DNA of 64,000 nucleotides from Alphaproteobacteria bacterium (GTDB lineage: Bacteria > Pseudomonadota > Alphaproteobacteria > Reyranellales > Reyranellaceae). Below are positions 48,865-57,828 of this stretch, in pieces. How positions within the stretch are numbered: position 1 is the first letter of the stretch; each line of letters starts with the position of its first letter. The translations under genes and the position numbers were made by a program. The notes beneath the pieces were generated by a model. That model saw nothing but the letters and a program-made list of their open reading frames with translations, was not told the DNA's origin and did not search any database. The stretch covers positions 372,001 through 436,000 of the forward strand of contig JAHBYP010000005.1 of NCBI GenBank assembly GCA_019635875.1, in the 5' to 3' direction.

Positions 48865-49949
48865 CAGAAGGCGATCACCTGGCGCGCGACCTCGCCCTTC
48901 TTGAGCTCGGCATAGGCCTCGTTGATCTGCTCCAGCGCCACGCGGCCGGAGATCATCAGGTCGAGCTTGAGCAGACCGCGCATGTAGAAGTCGACGAAGC
49001 GCGGCATGTCGGTGCGGAAGCGGTTCGAGCCCATGGCGCAGCCCTGGATGCGCTTCTCGCCCAGGATCTCCGCCCCCGAGACCTCGAAGCGCATGCCCAC
49101 CGGCATCATGCCGATCACCGTCGCGCAGCCGCCGCGCTTCGTCATGCGGAAGGATTGCTCGACGGTCTGCTTCAGCCCGACGCACTCGAAGGAGTAGTCG
49201 ACGCCGCCGTCGGTCATGGCGCGGATCTCCTTCACCGGATCGACCGTCGAGGCATCGACGAAGTCGGTGGCGCCGAACTCCTTTGCCAGGTTCGACTTCG
49301 AGGCCACGCGGTCGATGGCGATGATGCGCCCGGCGCCGGCGATCGCCGCACCGTTGATCGCCGACAGGCCGATGCCGCCCAGGCCGATCACCGCCACCGT
49401 CGAGCCCGGCTCGACCTTCGCGGTGCGGAACACCGCGCCCACGCCAGTGGTGACGGCGCAGCCGATCAGCGCGGCGCGATCCAACGGCATGTCCTGGCGG
49501 ATCTTCACCACGGCGTGCTCGTGCACCAGCATGTGGTCGGCGAAGGACGAGAGATTGCCGGGTTGCGGCATCGCCACGCCATTCAGGCTCATGCGCGCCG
49601 GCGCGGTCTCCGGCCGGCGCGTCGCCGGACTGACGCACAGCGACATGCGGCCGCTCAGGCAGTACTCGCATTCGCCGCAGAACACCGAGACGCAGGTGAT
49701 GACGTGGTCGCCCGGCTTGACGTAGGTGACGTCGGCGCCGACCGCGAGCACCACGCCGGACGATTCATGGCCCAGCACGCAGGGGCAAGCGCGCGGGTAG
49801 AGGCCTTCCATGTAGTGCAGGTCGCTGTGGCAGACGCCGGCGAACGCCGTCTTGATCAGCACCTCGTTGCGCGCCGGCTGGTCAAGATCGATCATCTCGA
49901 TCGTCAACGGCTCGTGCGGCCGGTGCATGACGGCTGCCTTGGCTTTCAT
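48864..49949 (-). CDS. Zinc-dependent alcohol dehydrogenase (MDR family)
   Basis: The gene encodes 361 aa from the ATG at 49949 (MKAKAAVMHRPHEPLTIEMIDLDQPARNEVLI), with GGAGGGGAGG upstream. Catalytic zinc ligands are visible in GVCHSDLHYMEG (Cys, nearby His) and GHESSGVV (His-Glu). The structural-zinc lobe is CVSVFCGECEYCLSGRMSLC. The Rossmann motif is VIGLGGIGLSAINGA, followed by an acidic residue (IAIDRV) for NAD. It belongs to the class III-like/NDMA-dependent branch of alcohol and formaldehyde-type dehydrogenases. It is probably the first gene of the two-gene unit with prpB-like. Confidence 0.92.
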   Translation of the reverse strand: MKAKAAVMHRPHEPLTIEMIDLDQPARNEVLIKTAFAGVCHSDLHYMEGLYPRACPCVLGHESSGVVLAVGADVTYVKPGDHVITCVSVFCGECEYCLSGRMSLCVSPATRRPETAPARMSLNGVAMPQPGNLSSFADHMLVHEHAVVKIRQDMPLDRAALIGCAVTTGVGAVFRTAKVEPGSTVAVIGLGGIGLSAINGAAIAGAGRIIAIDRVASKSNLAKEFGATDFVDASTVDPVKEIRAMTDGGVDYSFECVGLKQTVEQSFRMTKRGGCATVIGMMPVGMRFEVSGAEILGEKRIQGCAMGSNRFRTDMPRFVDFYMRGLLKLDLMISGRVALEQINEAYAELKKGEVARQVIAF

Positions 49950-50010
49950 GGGACGCCTCCCCTCCTGACGGACTAGACTAGCGCCCACACAATGACGGAG
50001 GAAACGAACG

Positions 50011-51171
50011 ATGCTCAAGACCGGACGTGTCGCGCTGGGCCGCATGGAGGAAGTGATCTTCGGCAAGCCGGCGGCGGAGGCCGTGGCCGAAGTGGTCGGG
50101 CGCGTCGGCGCCGAGCGCGTGTTCCTGATGGTCAGCGGCACGCTCAACCGCAGCACCGACGAGATCGAGAAGCTCAGGCGGGCGCTGGGCAATCACTGCG
50201 TCGGCACCTTCGACACGATGCCGCCGCACACGCCGCGCAAGGCGGTGATCGAGGCGGCCCGCCAGGCGCGCGAGGCCAAAGCCGACCTGATCGTCACCCT
50301 GGGCGGCGGCTCGATCACCGACGGCGCCAAGGCGGTGCAGCTCTGCCTGGCGCGCAACATCACCACGCCCGAGGGCATGGATGAATGCCGCGCAACCCCG
50401 GGCAAGGACAGCGCGCCGGAGCCGGCGCTGGGCATCCGCCAGATCAGCGTACCGACCACGCTGTCGGCCGGCGAGTTCAGCGCCATCTCGGGTGTCACCG
50501 ACGAGCGCACCAAGGTCAAGGAGCTGTTCCGCCATCCCATGGTGATCCCGCAGGCGGTGATCCTCGATCCCCGCGTCACGGTGCACACGCCGGAATGGCT
50601 GTGGCTGTCGACCGGCATCCGCGCCGTCGACCATTGCGTCGAGGGCGTGTGCTCGAACGAGGCGCATCCCTATGCCGATGCGCAGGCGCTGCGCGGGCTC
50701 ACCCTGCTGACGCAGGGGCTCAACGCCGTGAAGGCCGACCCGTCCAACCTCGAGGCACGGCTCGATTGCCAGCTCGGCTCGTGGCTGTCGATGGGCCCGC
50801 TGGCCAGCGGCGTGCCGATGGGCGCCAGCCACGGCATCGGCTACATCCTGGGCGCCGCCTTCGACGTGCCGCACGGCCATACGTCGTGCATCATGCTGCC
50901 CTCGGTGATGCGCTGGAACAAGCCGGCCAATGCCGATCGCCAGGCGATGGTCGCGGCCGCCATGGGCAAGCCGGACGCCGAGGCCGCCGACGTGCTGCAC
51001 GCGTTCATCGCCGGTCTCGGCATGCCGCGCAGCCTCGGCGCGGTGAAGATCGGGCCGGAGCATTTCGACAAGATCGCCGCGGGCGCGATGAGTACGCCCT
51101 GGGTGCCGCGCAACCCGCGGCCGATCCCGACGCCCGCGCAGGTGCGCGAGATCCTCGAGCTGGCGGCCTGA
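50011..51171 (+). CDS. Iron-containing alcohol dehydrogenase (maleylacetate reductase-like)
   Basis: The 386-aa protein is from group III dehydrogenases. The NAD-binding motif LIVTLGGGSITDGAKAVQL (about 90-110) and ISVPTTLSAGEFSAISGVTDE are standard, and metal-site residues lie in IRAVDHCVEGVCS (Asp, His), ASHGIGYILGAAFDVPHGHTSCIMLP (His) and the second His nearby. This resembles maleylacetate reductase in the T-L-SAGEFS segment. It starts the operon 50011-53005, divergent from the zinc dehydrogenase; the 60-bp spacer (49950-50010) must hold both promoters. Confidence 0.9.
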   Translation: MLKTGRVALGRMEEVIFGKPAAEAVAEVVGRVGAERVFLMVSGTLNRSTDEIEKLRRALGNHCVGTFDTMPPHTPRKAVIEAARQAREAKADLIVTLGGGSITDGAKAVQLCLARNITTPEGMDECRATPGKDSAPEPALGIRQISVPTTLSAGEFSAISGVTDERTKVKELFRHPMVIPQAVILDPRVTVHTPEWLWLSTGIRAVDHCVEGVCSNEAHPYADAQALRGLTLLTQGLNAVKADPSNLEARLDCQLGSWLSMGPLASGVPMGASHGIGYILGAAFDVPHGHTSCIMLPSVMRWNKPANADRQAMVAAAMGKPDAEAADVLHAFIAGLGMPRSLGAVKIGPEHFDKIAAGAMSTPWVPRNPRPIPTPAQVREILELAA

Positions 51172-51173
51172 CC

Positions 51174-52232
51174 ATGGCGACCAAGGGCGAATATCGCGGG
51201 CTGATCCACCGCAACAATGCCGACCTCGCCGCGTGGCTGGCGAAGCGGCAGGCCGAGGCGGCGCTCGAGCCCGAGCTGCCGATCATCGATCCGCACCACC
51301 ATTTGTGGGACACGCCGCAGCGCGGCGAGTACCTGCTGCCGGAATTCCTCGCCGACGCCGGCGGCGGCCACAACATCGTTTCCAGCGTCTTCCTCGAATG
51401 CCAGTCGATGTTCCGCGCCAGCGGTCCCGACGAGATGAAGTCAGTCGGCGAGGTCGAGTTCGTCAACGGCGTCGCAGCCATGGCGGCGTCGGACGGTTAC
51501 GGCAAGACGCGGGTCTGCGAGGCCATTGTCGGCTGGGCCGACCTGATGCTGGGCGCAAAGGTGCGCGAGGTGCTCGAAGCGCTGATCGCCGCCGGCAACG
51601 GCCGCTTCCGCGGCACGCGCTACGGCACGTCCTACGACGAGGGCATCGCCGGCAAGTACGTCTCGCGCCGCATCCCGCAACACCGCCTGCTCGATCCCAA
51701 GTTCCGCGAGGGCTTCGCCGAGCTGGGCAAGCTCGGCCTGACCTTCGACTCCTGGCACTTCCATCCGCAGCTGCCGGATCTGGTCGACCTCGCGCGTGCC
51801 TTTCCGCAGCAGACGATCATCGTCGACCACGTCGGCGGCGTGCTGGGCGTCGGCCAATACGCCGGCAAGAACGCCGAGATCATGCCGATCTGGCGCAAGA
51901 GCATCGCCGACCTCGCCGCCTGCCCCAACGTCAACATCAAGCTCGGCGGCCTGGGCATGACCTCGTTCGGCTTCGGCTTCCACGAGCGCGACGTGCCGCC
52001 CTCCTCCGAGGAGCTGGCGGCGACCTGGAAGCCCTATATCGAGCCGTGCATCGAGGCCTTCGGCGTCGATCGCTGCATGTTCGAGAGCAACTTCCCGCCC
52101 GACAAGCAGTCCTGCGGCTACACCGAGCTGTGGAACGCCTTCAAGCGCATCACCGCGAACTTCTCATCGAGCGAGAAGAAGGCGCTCTACAGCGGCACCG
52201 CCGCGCGGGTCTACAAGATGACCGCGCCATGA
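51174..52232 (+). CDS. Amidohydrolase 2 family metal-dependent hydrolase
   Basis: The gene encodes 352 aa from the ATG at 51174 (MATKGEYRGLIHRNNADLAAW), 2 bp after the dehydrogenase stop. The TIM-barrel hydrolase of PF04909 has the LPIIDPHHHLWDT metal motif near residue 38, FDSWHFHPQLPDLVDLARAFPQQTIIVDHVGG with further His ligands, and GVDRCMFESNFPPDK with the catalytic Asp/Glu region. Relatives are gluconolactonase-like lactonases, 2-pyrone-4,6-dicarboxylate lactonase and o-succinyl decarboxylases. Next to a maleylacetate-reductase-like gene, ring-cleavage lactone hydrolysis is an attractive but unproven role. Confidence 0.9.
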   Translation: MATKGEYRGLIHRNNADLAAWLAKRQAEAALEPELPIIDPHHHLWDTPQRGEYLLPEFLADAGGGHNIVSSVFLECQSMFRASGPDEMKSVGEVEFVNGVAAMAASDGYGKTRVCEAIVGWADLMLGAKVREVLEALIAAGNGRFRGTRYGTSYDEGIAGKYVSRRIPQHRLLDPKFREGFAELGKLGLTFDSWHFHPQLPDLVDLARAFPQQTIIVDHVGGVLGVGQYAGKNAEIMPIWRKSIADLAACPNVNIKLGGLGMTSFGFGFHERDVPPSSEELAATWKPYIEPCIEAFGVDRCMFESNFPPDKQSCGYTELWNAFKRITANFSSSEKKALYSGTAARVYKMTAP

Positions 52233-53005
52233 AGCTGCCGGCGCTGCACGCCGGCATGCTCGAACGCATCAAGGCGGCGCTGCCCGGCGACGCCAGGATC
52301 GCGGCGCTGCTCGGCGGCGGCTCGATGGTGCAGGGCGGCTTCGACGAGCAATCCGACCTCGACCTGATCGTCGTGGTGCACGCCGACGCGCATGTCGCGC
52401 TGCTCGCCGACGCCCGCGCCTTCGCCGCGCAGTTCGGTTCACTGCTCTCGGCCTTCACCGGCCAGCATGTCGGCGAGCCGCGCCTTCTCATCTGCCTTTA
52501 CGGGCCGCCGCTGCTGCATGTCGATCTGAAGTTCATCACGCCAGCTGACCTCGACGAACTCTACGAGCGGCCGCTCGTGCTGTGGGCACGCGACGACGAG
52601 GCGATCAGGCGGCGAATTGCCAATACGAGGATTTCGCCACCGCAGACGCGCGACGCCCAATGGTACGAGGAGCGGATGTGGCTCTGGCTCCACTACGGCG
52701 CGACCAAGCTGCTGCGCGGCGAGTTGATGGAGGCCGCGAGCACGCTCGATTTCATCCGGCTGATGGTGCTGGGCCCGATGCTGCAGCGCAATGCCGGCGT
52801 CCGTCAGCGCAACGTGCGGCGCATCGAGGAGATACCGGGGGCGCGCGAGAAGCTGGTGCCGACGATGCCGACCTGTGACCCGGTCGCGACCGCCGAGGCG
52901 TATCGCTTCACCTGCGCCCTCTATGTCGAATTGCGCCAGTCCGAGCCGCCGCCGTCGCCCGTGGCAGGCATGCCCGGCCTGATGATCGACTTCATCGATC
53001 GTTAA
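52229..53005 (+). CDS. Nucleotidyltransferase-fold protein
   Basis: The gene encodes 258 aa from the ATG at 52229, overlapping the amidohydrolase stop (ATGA). The N-terminus carries the pol-beta-type motif LLGGGSMVQGGFDEQSDLDLIVVVHAD, with the GS and D-x-D metal ligands, followed by a third acidic strand in LLHVDLKFI. The C-terminal half is helical (YEERMWLWLHYGATKLLRGELMEAASTLDFIRLMVLGPML), similar to aminoglycoside adenylyltransferase-like and minimal NTase substrate domains. A role in antibiotic or small-molecule nucleotidylation is possible; no close family is named with confidence. It ends just before repeat A. Confidence 0.78.
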   Translation: MKLPALHAGMLERIKAALPGDARIAALLGGGSMVQGGFDEQSDLDLIVVVHADAHVALLADARAFAAQFGSLLSAFTGQHVGEPRLLICLYGPPLLHVDLKFITPADLDELYERPLVLWARDDEAIRRRIANTRISPPQTRDAQWYEERMWLWLHYGATKLLRGELMEAASTLDFIRLMVLGPMLQRNAGVRQRNVRRIEEIPGAREKLVPTMPTCDPVATAEAYRFTCALYVELRQSEPPPSPVAGMPGLMIDFIDR

Positions 53006-53013
53006 GATCACCT

Positions 53014-53080
53014 GTCATCCCGAGCGCAGCGAGGGATCCAGGCGGCTTTCCCTGGATCCCTCGCTGTGCTCGGGATGACA
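53014..53080. repeat. Dispersed palindromic repeat, family A
   Basis: A full copy lies between the convergent nucleotidyltransferase and monooxygenase genes, separated from both stops by less than 10 bp. It probably terminates both transcripts. Confidence 0.88.
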
Positions 53081-53085
53081 GAGAA

Positions 53086-54693
53086 CTAACCCAGCGCCAG
53101 TTCCCTGTAGTCGTTGGCCGCAACCTCGTCGCAGCGCTGGCGGTAGGCCGGCGCGCTGCCGCTGTAGCGCGCGATGATGCGCGTGGTCTTGCCCTCGACG
53201 TTGCGGTTGATGCCCGTCATCCACGAATCGATCTCGTTGGACAGCAGGCCCACGCCCAGCGCCTTTACATGGTCGGTCCACGACTTCACGCCGGCGGGCG
53301 TCGCCGCGATGCGCGAGACCTGGTGGTCGCGGGCGTGGCGGATCAGGCCGGTGACCCATTCGACGTTGTACTCGATGCTGCGCGGGATGTTGCCGAGCGC
53401 GGTGTGCGGGCCCATCAGCATCATCATGTTGGGGAAGCCCTCGACCATCACGCCGAGATAGGTCTTCGGTCCGCCCTTCCAGTGCTCCTTCAGCTTCAGC
53501 CCGTCGGCGCCCTGGATGTCGATGCGGTCGAAGCTGCCGGTGATCGCGTCGAAGCCGGTGGCGTAGATGATGATGTCGAATTCGTACTCGGCGTCGCTGG
53601 TCCTGATGCCCGTCGCGGTGACGCGCTCGATCGGCGTCTCGTTGATGTCGACCAGCTTGACGTTGGGCTGGTTGTAGACCTCGTAGTACCTGGTCTCGAG
53701 CGGCACGCGGCGCGTGCCGAAGCCGTGGTTCTTCGGGATCAGCTTCTCGGCAACCGCCTGGTCCTTCACCCGCTCGCGGATCTTGCGGGCGACGAAGTCG
53801 GAGATCAGCGCGTTGGCCTTGCGGTCGGTCAGGATGTCCCTGAAATTGCCCTGCCAGATGCCGAAGCCCTTCTCGGCATACAGCTTCTCGAAGAAGGCCT
53901 CGCGCTCCGCGTCCGTCACCTCCAGCGCGCTGCGCGGATCGGGCGTGTGCAGGAAGCAGCTGAAGGTCTCCTGGCAGCGCTGGAAGATCGCCGGATACTC
54001 GGCCCGGATCCTGGCCATCTCCTCCTTGCCGATCTTGCCGTTGTGCAGCGGCGCGCACCAGTTGGGCGTGCGCTGGAAGATCGTCAGCGTGCCGGCCGTC
54101 TTGGCGACCTCCTGGATGGTCTGCACGCCGGTGGCGCCGGTGCCGATCACCGCCACGCGCTTGCCCTCGAACCTCACCTCCTCGTGCGGCCACTGGCCCG
54201 TATGGAAGGAGCGTCCCTTGAAGCTGTCGATGCCCTCGATGCGCGGCATGGTCGGCGCCGAGAGCGGGCCGATGGCGGTGATCATGAAGCGGCAGCGGAA
54301 GCGGCTGCCATCCTCCAGGGCGATGTCCCAGCCGCGGCGCGCCTCGTTGTAGTGCGCCACCTTGACCCGGCTGCGGAACTGGATGTCGCGACGCAGATCG
54401 AACTTGTCGGCGACGAAGTTGAGGTAGCGCAGGGTCTCGGGCTGGGGTGAGAAATGCTCGGTCCAGTCCCACTCGTCCAGCAGCTCCCGCGAGAACGAGT
54501 AGCCGTAGGAGTAGCTCTCGGAGTCGAAGCGCGCACCCGGGTAGCGGTTCCAGTACCAGGTGCCGCCGACGCCCGTGCCAGCCTCGAGCACGCGCACCTT
54601 CAGCCCCAGCTCGCGCAGGCGGTAGAGCTGGTACAGGCCCGAGATGCCGGCGCCGATGACGATGGCATCGAAATCCTGCGGCAAAGCGGTCAT
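53086..54693 (-). CDS. Flavin-containing Baeyer-Villiger-type monooxygenase
   Basis: The gene encodes 535 aa from the ATG at 54693 (MTALPQDFDAIVIGAGISGLYQLYRL). The FAD Rossmann motif is GAGISGLYQ (about 14-22). The Baeyer-Villiger fingerprint FKGRSFHTGQWP is near residue 165, and the NADPH Rossmann motif GTGATGVQTIQE near 185. YATGFDAITGSFDRIDIQG near residue 380 is the second family mark. It converts ketones to esters or lactones with NADPH and O2. Class I BVMO length fits (about 540). It is divergent from the LLM gene at 54872, with a 178-bp shared upstream region. Confidence 0.95.
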   Translation of the reverse strand: MTALPQDFDAIVIGAGISGLYQLYRLRELGLKVRVLEAGTGVGGTWYWNRYPGARFDSESYSYGYSFSRELLDEWDWTEHFSPQPETLRYLNFVADKFDLRRDIQFRSRVKVAHYNEARRGWDIALEDGSRFRCRFMITAIGPLSAPTMPRIEGIDSFKGRSFHTGQWPHEEVRFEGKRVAVIGTGATGVQTIQEVAKTAGTLTIFQRTPNWCAPLHNGKIGKEEMARIRAEYPAIFQRCQETFSCFLHTPDPRSALEVTDAEREAFFEKLYAEKGFGIWQGNFRDILTDRKANALISDFVARKIRERVKDQAVAEKLIPKNHGFGTRRVPLETRYYEVYNQPNVKLVDINETPIERVTATGIRTSDAEYEFDIIIYATGFDAITGSFDRIDIQGADGLKLKEHWKGGPKTYLGVMVEGFPNMMMLMGPHTALGNIPRSIEYNVEWVTGLIRHARDHQVSRIAATPAGVKSWTDHVKALGVGLLSNEIDSWMTGINRNVEGKTTRIIARYSGSAPAYRQRCDEVAANDYRELALG

Positions 54694-54871
54694 TTCCTCA
54701 CTCCCGTGACAGCTACAGTATAACCGCCACGGCTGCGGACTTTCTGCAACGGTGACATGCCCCCTGCGGCCGGGCGTGATGTCGCGGAGCGAACCGGCGC
54801 CCGCCGCCGCAATGCTAACTTCCGGCCCGCCCCCAGCACCCCTCCTCCCCAGCGCCCCAGGAGCTCCTCCC

Positions 54872-56119
54872 ATGGCCCGCCTCAAGTTTGGCGCCTTCCT
54901 CGCGCCGCATCATCCCATCGGCGAGCACCCGATGCTGCAGTTCCGCCGGGACCTCGATCTGGTCGAGCACCTCGACAGGCTGGGCTACGACGAATTCTGG
55001 TGCGGCGAGCACCACTCCTCCGGCTGGGAGATGATCGCCTCGCCGGAGATGTTCCTGGCCGCCGCCGGCGAGCGCTCGAAGCGCATCATGCTGGGCACCG
55101 GCGTGGTCTCGCTGCCCTACCACCACCCCTTCAACGTCGCCCAGCGCATGGTGCAGCTCGACCACATGACCGGCGGCCGCGCCATCTTCGGCTCGGGCCC
55201 CGGCGCGCTGGCCTCGGACGCGCATACCCTGGGCATGGACCCGATGGTGCTGCGCGACCGCCAGGACGAGGCGATCGGCGTCATCCGCCGGCTGATGCGC
55301 GGCGAGCGGGTCACGGCGAAGACCGACTGGTACACCCTGCAGGACGCCGCCCTGCAGCTGCTGCCGCTGCAGGAGGACATGCCCTTCGTGGTGGCCTCGC
55401 AGATCAGCCCCTCGGGCATGACGCTCGCCGGCAAGCACGGCATCGGCATCATCTCGATCGGCTCGATGTCGGACGAGGGCCTGCAGTCGCTGCCGCAGCA
55501 ATGGGCCTTCGCCGAGGACGCGGCGAAGAAGCACGGCACCACCGTCGATCGCAGGAACTGGCGCGTGCTGCTCAGCTGGCACATCGCCGAGACGCGCGAG
55601 AAGGCACGCGAACAGGCGCGTGACGGCCTGCTGCGGCATCACAACGAGTACATCACCGCCACCCTGCAGCGGCCGGGCGCGCGGCCCTTCAAGTCGCCCG
55701 ACGAGGCGGTGGACAAGATGGCGTTCTCCGAGGGCACGGCCGCGACCATCGGCACCCCCGACGATCTGGTGGCCAGGATCAAGTCGGTGCTCGAGGTCAG
55801 CGGCGGCTTCGGCACGGTGGTCGGCTTCGTGCACGACTGGGCCAATCCGGAGAACACGATGCGCAGCTGGGACATGGTGGCGCGCTACGTCGTGCCGGAG
55901 ATCAACGGCTACCTGAAGGGCCTGCGCACCTCGCAGAAATTCGTGATCGAGAACCGCGACGTCTTCATGCGCGCACGCGAGGCGGTGATGAGCAAGATCA
56001 TGGGCAACGAGGCCGCCGCCGCGGCGCTCGCCGTCACCAGGTCGCCGATGCTCGCGGCGTCGAGCTCGAACGTTCCGGATCTCGGCGAGGCACGGGCGAA
56101 GGCCGGGGCGAAGAAGTAG
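54872..56119 (+). CDS. LLM-class flavin-dependent oxidoreductase
   Basis: The gene encodes 415 aa from the ATG at 54872 (MARLKFGAFLAPHHPIGEHPMLQFRRDLDLVEHLDRLGYDEFW), with AGGAG eight bases upstream. Family marks are CGEHHSSGWEMIASPEMFLAAAGERSKRIMLGTGVVSLPYHHPFNVAQRMVQLDHMTGGRAIFGSGPGALASDA, a very close fit to the limonene/alkanal monooxygenase-like branch. TIGTPDDLVARIKSVLEVSGGFGTVVGF follows, with an extended Ala-rich C-terminus. Divergent arrangement with a Baeyer-Villiger enzyme suggests a joint oxygenative pathway. Confidence 0.93.
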   Translation: MARLKFGAFLAPHHPIGEHPMLQFRRDLDLVEHLDRLGYDEFWCGEHHSSGWEMIASPEMFLAAAGERSKRIMLGTGVVSLPYHHPFNVAQRMVQLDHMTGGRAIFGSGPGALASDAHTLGMDPMVLRDRQDEAIGVIRRLMRGERVTAKTDWYTLQDAALQLLPLQEDMPFVVASQISPSGMTLAGKHGIGIISIGSMSDEGLQSLPQQWAFAEDAAKKHGTTVDRRNWRVLLSWHIAETREKAREQARDGLLRHHNEYITATLQRPGARPFKSPDEAVDKMAFSEGTAATIGTPDDLVARIKSVLEVSGGFGTVVGFVHDWANPENTMRSWDMVARYVVPEINGYLKGLRTSQKFVIENRDVFMRAREAVMSKIMGNEAAAAALAVTRSPMLAASSSNVPDLGEARAKAGAKK

Positions 56120-56138
56120 CGCGACCCTCTTCCTCTTT

Positions 56139-56167
56139 GGGAGCGCCGGCGTCCCGCCGGCGCTCCC
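56139..56167 (+). terminator. Perfect 13-bp hairpin after the LLM gene
   Basis: GGGAGCGCCGGCG (56139-56151), a 3-base loop, then CGCCGGCGCTCCC (56155-56167) begin 19 bp past the stop codon. There is no U-tract. It is the first thing outside the left end of the IS element. Confidence 0.55.
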
Positions 56168-56189
56168 AGGAAGTCAGGGAGAACGCTAG

Positions 56190-57828
56190 CCCGGATATCT
56201 CACAGGGAAGAAGTGAGAGAGTGGAGTGATGGGCGCAGGGTGTGTGGCGTGATGGTCTGAGTGATATCGGTGATTTTGGCCGGATCGCGAGCGCGGATGA
56301 AGGCCGCCGGAAGCGGTGAGCGGAAGGTATGTCGGCTGTGCGGTGTCTGGTTCGTGTCAGGCGTCGGCGGCCATGGCGTGGTAGGCGATGGCCCAGTCGC
56401 GCTGCCAGGGATGGCCTGAGGCCATGGCGATCCTGACCCTGCGGACGGAGACGCGGACGAGGGCGCCGATCTTGAGCAGCTTCAGCCGGATCGAGCCGCA
56501 GGTGGCATCGGCCAGGGCGGTGGTCTTCAGGGCGATGCGGCGCAGGCCGTCGAGCAGGACATAGGCGAACGAGGCGAACCACAGGCGCAGCTGGTTGGCG
56601 CGCATGGTGGCGCTGGAGGTGCGGTCGGCGAAGAGGTCGAGCTGGCACTCCTTGATGCGGTTCTCCATCTCGCCGCGGGCGCAGTAGAGGCCCTCGTAGA
56701 GAGCGCGGGCGCCGGCGCGGTCGGGGCCAAGCGAGGTGACGACGAAGCGCGGGTTGGCCTCGTCCTGGGTATGCTCGGCCTTGCCGACGACGCGACGCCT
56801 GCGGCTCCAGCTGTCGCGCGTCGTCCACAGGAAGTCCTTGAAGCGGCGCGCCGGGGCGCCAGTGATGGTGCTCTCGGCAGCGGCCATGGCCAGTTCCGCG
56901 GCGATCTCGCCGACCAGGCGGGCGTTGCGCGCCAGGCCGAACAGATAGTCGACGGCGTTGGCCTCGCACCAGGCCATCAGCGCCTCGCGGGCGAAGCCGG
57001 AGTCGGCGCGCAGCACGATGCGCACCGCGGGCCAGCGGGCGCGGATCTGGGCGACGATGCGCGCGATCTCCTCCTGTGCGCCGGCCGCGGCGTCGATGTT
57101 GGCCGGCCGCAGCTTGGCCGCCAGCAGGTGGCGGCCGCAGAAGACGTAGAGCGGCAGGTAGCAGTAATGGCCGTAATAGCCGTGGAAGAAGCGGCCTTCC
57201 TGCGCGCCGTGCAGCGGATCGTCGGTGGCATCCAGGTCGAGCACGATCTCCTCGGGCGCCTTGGCATGCGCCTCGAGGAAGACCTCGACCAGCAGCGCCT
57301 CGATCGCCGCCGCGTCGTGGCCGATCTTGTGGTAGCGCGTCGGCTCCGGCCGGCTCAGCTCCAGCCGGTTCAGCGTCGACTTGCCGGCCACCGCCGCACA
57401 GTCCTTGCGCCGCGCCGCAAGCTTGCCCGCCAGCACCGCCATCACAGGGTCGTGCCGCAGCCAGTCGTGGTCGTTCAGATCCTCGTAGCCCAGCGCCAGG
57501 CCATAGACGCGCTGCCCGACCAGGGTACGAACCTCGTGCTCGATCAACTCGCGGTTCCGACGATCGACGAAGCAGCCGGCAAAGCGCTCGATCAGACCCA
57601 GCGCCCGGTCCGTCGCCCCCAGCAGCAGCCCGCCGGCATCCGACGTCATCGACCCGCCGTCGAACGACGCCGCGACCACGCGTCTTTCCACGGCTGCAAA
57701 GCCAAACAATTCCGCGATACACTCTGTCGGCATCGGGGTTCTTTCCTCTGTTCGCGAAAGTCGTTGCGGCACAACAACTTTCTCAGAGGCAGGACTCCGA
57801 TGCACCCTTTACCTTTGAGATATCCGGG
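56190..57828. mobile_element. Complete IS1380-family insertion sequence, 13-bp terminal inverted repeats, CTAG target duplication
   Basis: The left end CCCGGATATCTCA (56190-56202) and the right end TGAGATATCCGGG (57816-57828) are perfect inverted repeats. CTAG flanks both sides (56186-56189 and 57829-57832), the expected 4-bp target duplication. The 1.64-kb length and a single transposase gene fit IS1380. The right-hand CTAG supplies the TAG stop of the LLM gene at 57829-58911, so insertion left that gene intact. Perfect ends and an intact transposase suggest recent arrival. Confidence 0.9.
56357..57733 (-). CDS. IS1380-family transposase
   Basis: The gene encodes 458 aa from the ATG at 57733 (MPTECIAELFGFAAVERRVVAASFDGG). 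Family marks are LGLIERFAGCFVDRRNRELIEHEVRTLVGQRVYGLALGYEDLNDHDWLRHDPVM. The DDE acidic residues appear in VLDLDATDDPLHG, VLRADSGFAREALM and ARGEMENRIKECQLDLFADRTS. The C-terminus ends with the region RVRIAMASGHPWQRDWAIAYHAM. There is no frameshift or internal stop, so it is probably active. It is read towards the LLM gene at 54872. Confidence 0.95.
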   Translation of the reverse strand: MPTECIAELFGFAAVERRVVAASFDGGSMTSDAGGLLLGATDRALGLIERFAGCFVDRRNRELIEHEVRTLVGQRVYGLALGYEDLNDHDWLRHDPVMAVLAGKLAARRKDCAAVAGKSTLNRLELSRPEPTRYHKIGHDAAAIEALLVEVFLEAHAKAPEEIVLDLDATDDPLHGAQEGRFFHGYYGHYCYLPLYVFCGRHLLAAKLRPANIDAAAGAQEEIARIVAQIRARWPAVRIVLRADSGFAREALMAWCEANAVDYLFGLARNARLVGEIAAELAMAAAESTITGAPARRFKDFLWTTRDSWSRRRRVVGKAEHTQDEANPRFVVTSLGPDRAGARALYEGLYCARGEMENRIKECQLDLFADRTSSATMRANQLRLWFASFAYVLLDGLRRIALKTTALADATCGSIRLKLLKIGALVRVSVRRVRIAMASGHPWQRDWAIAYHAMAADA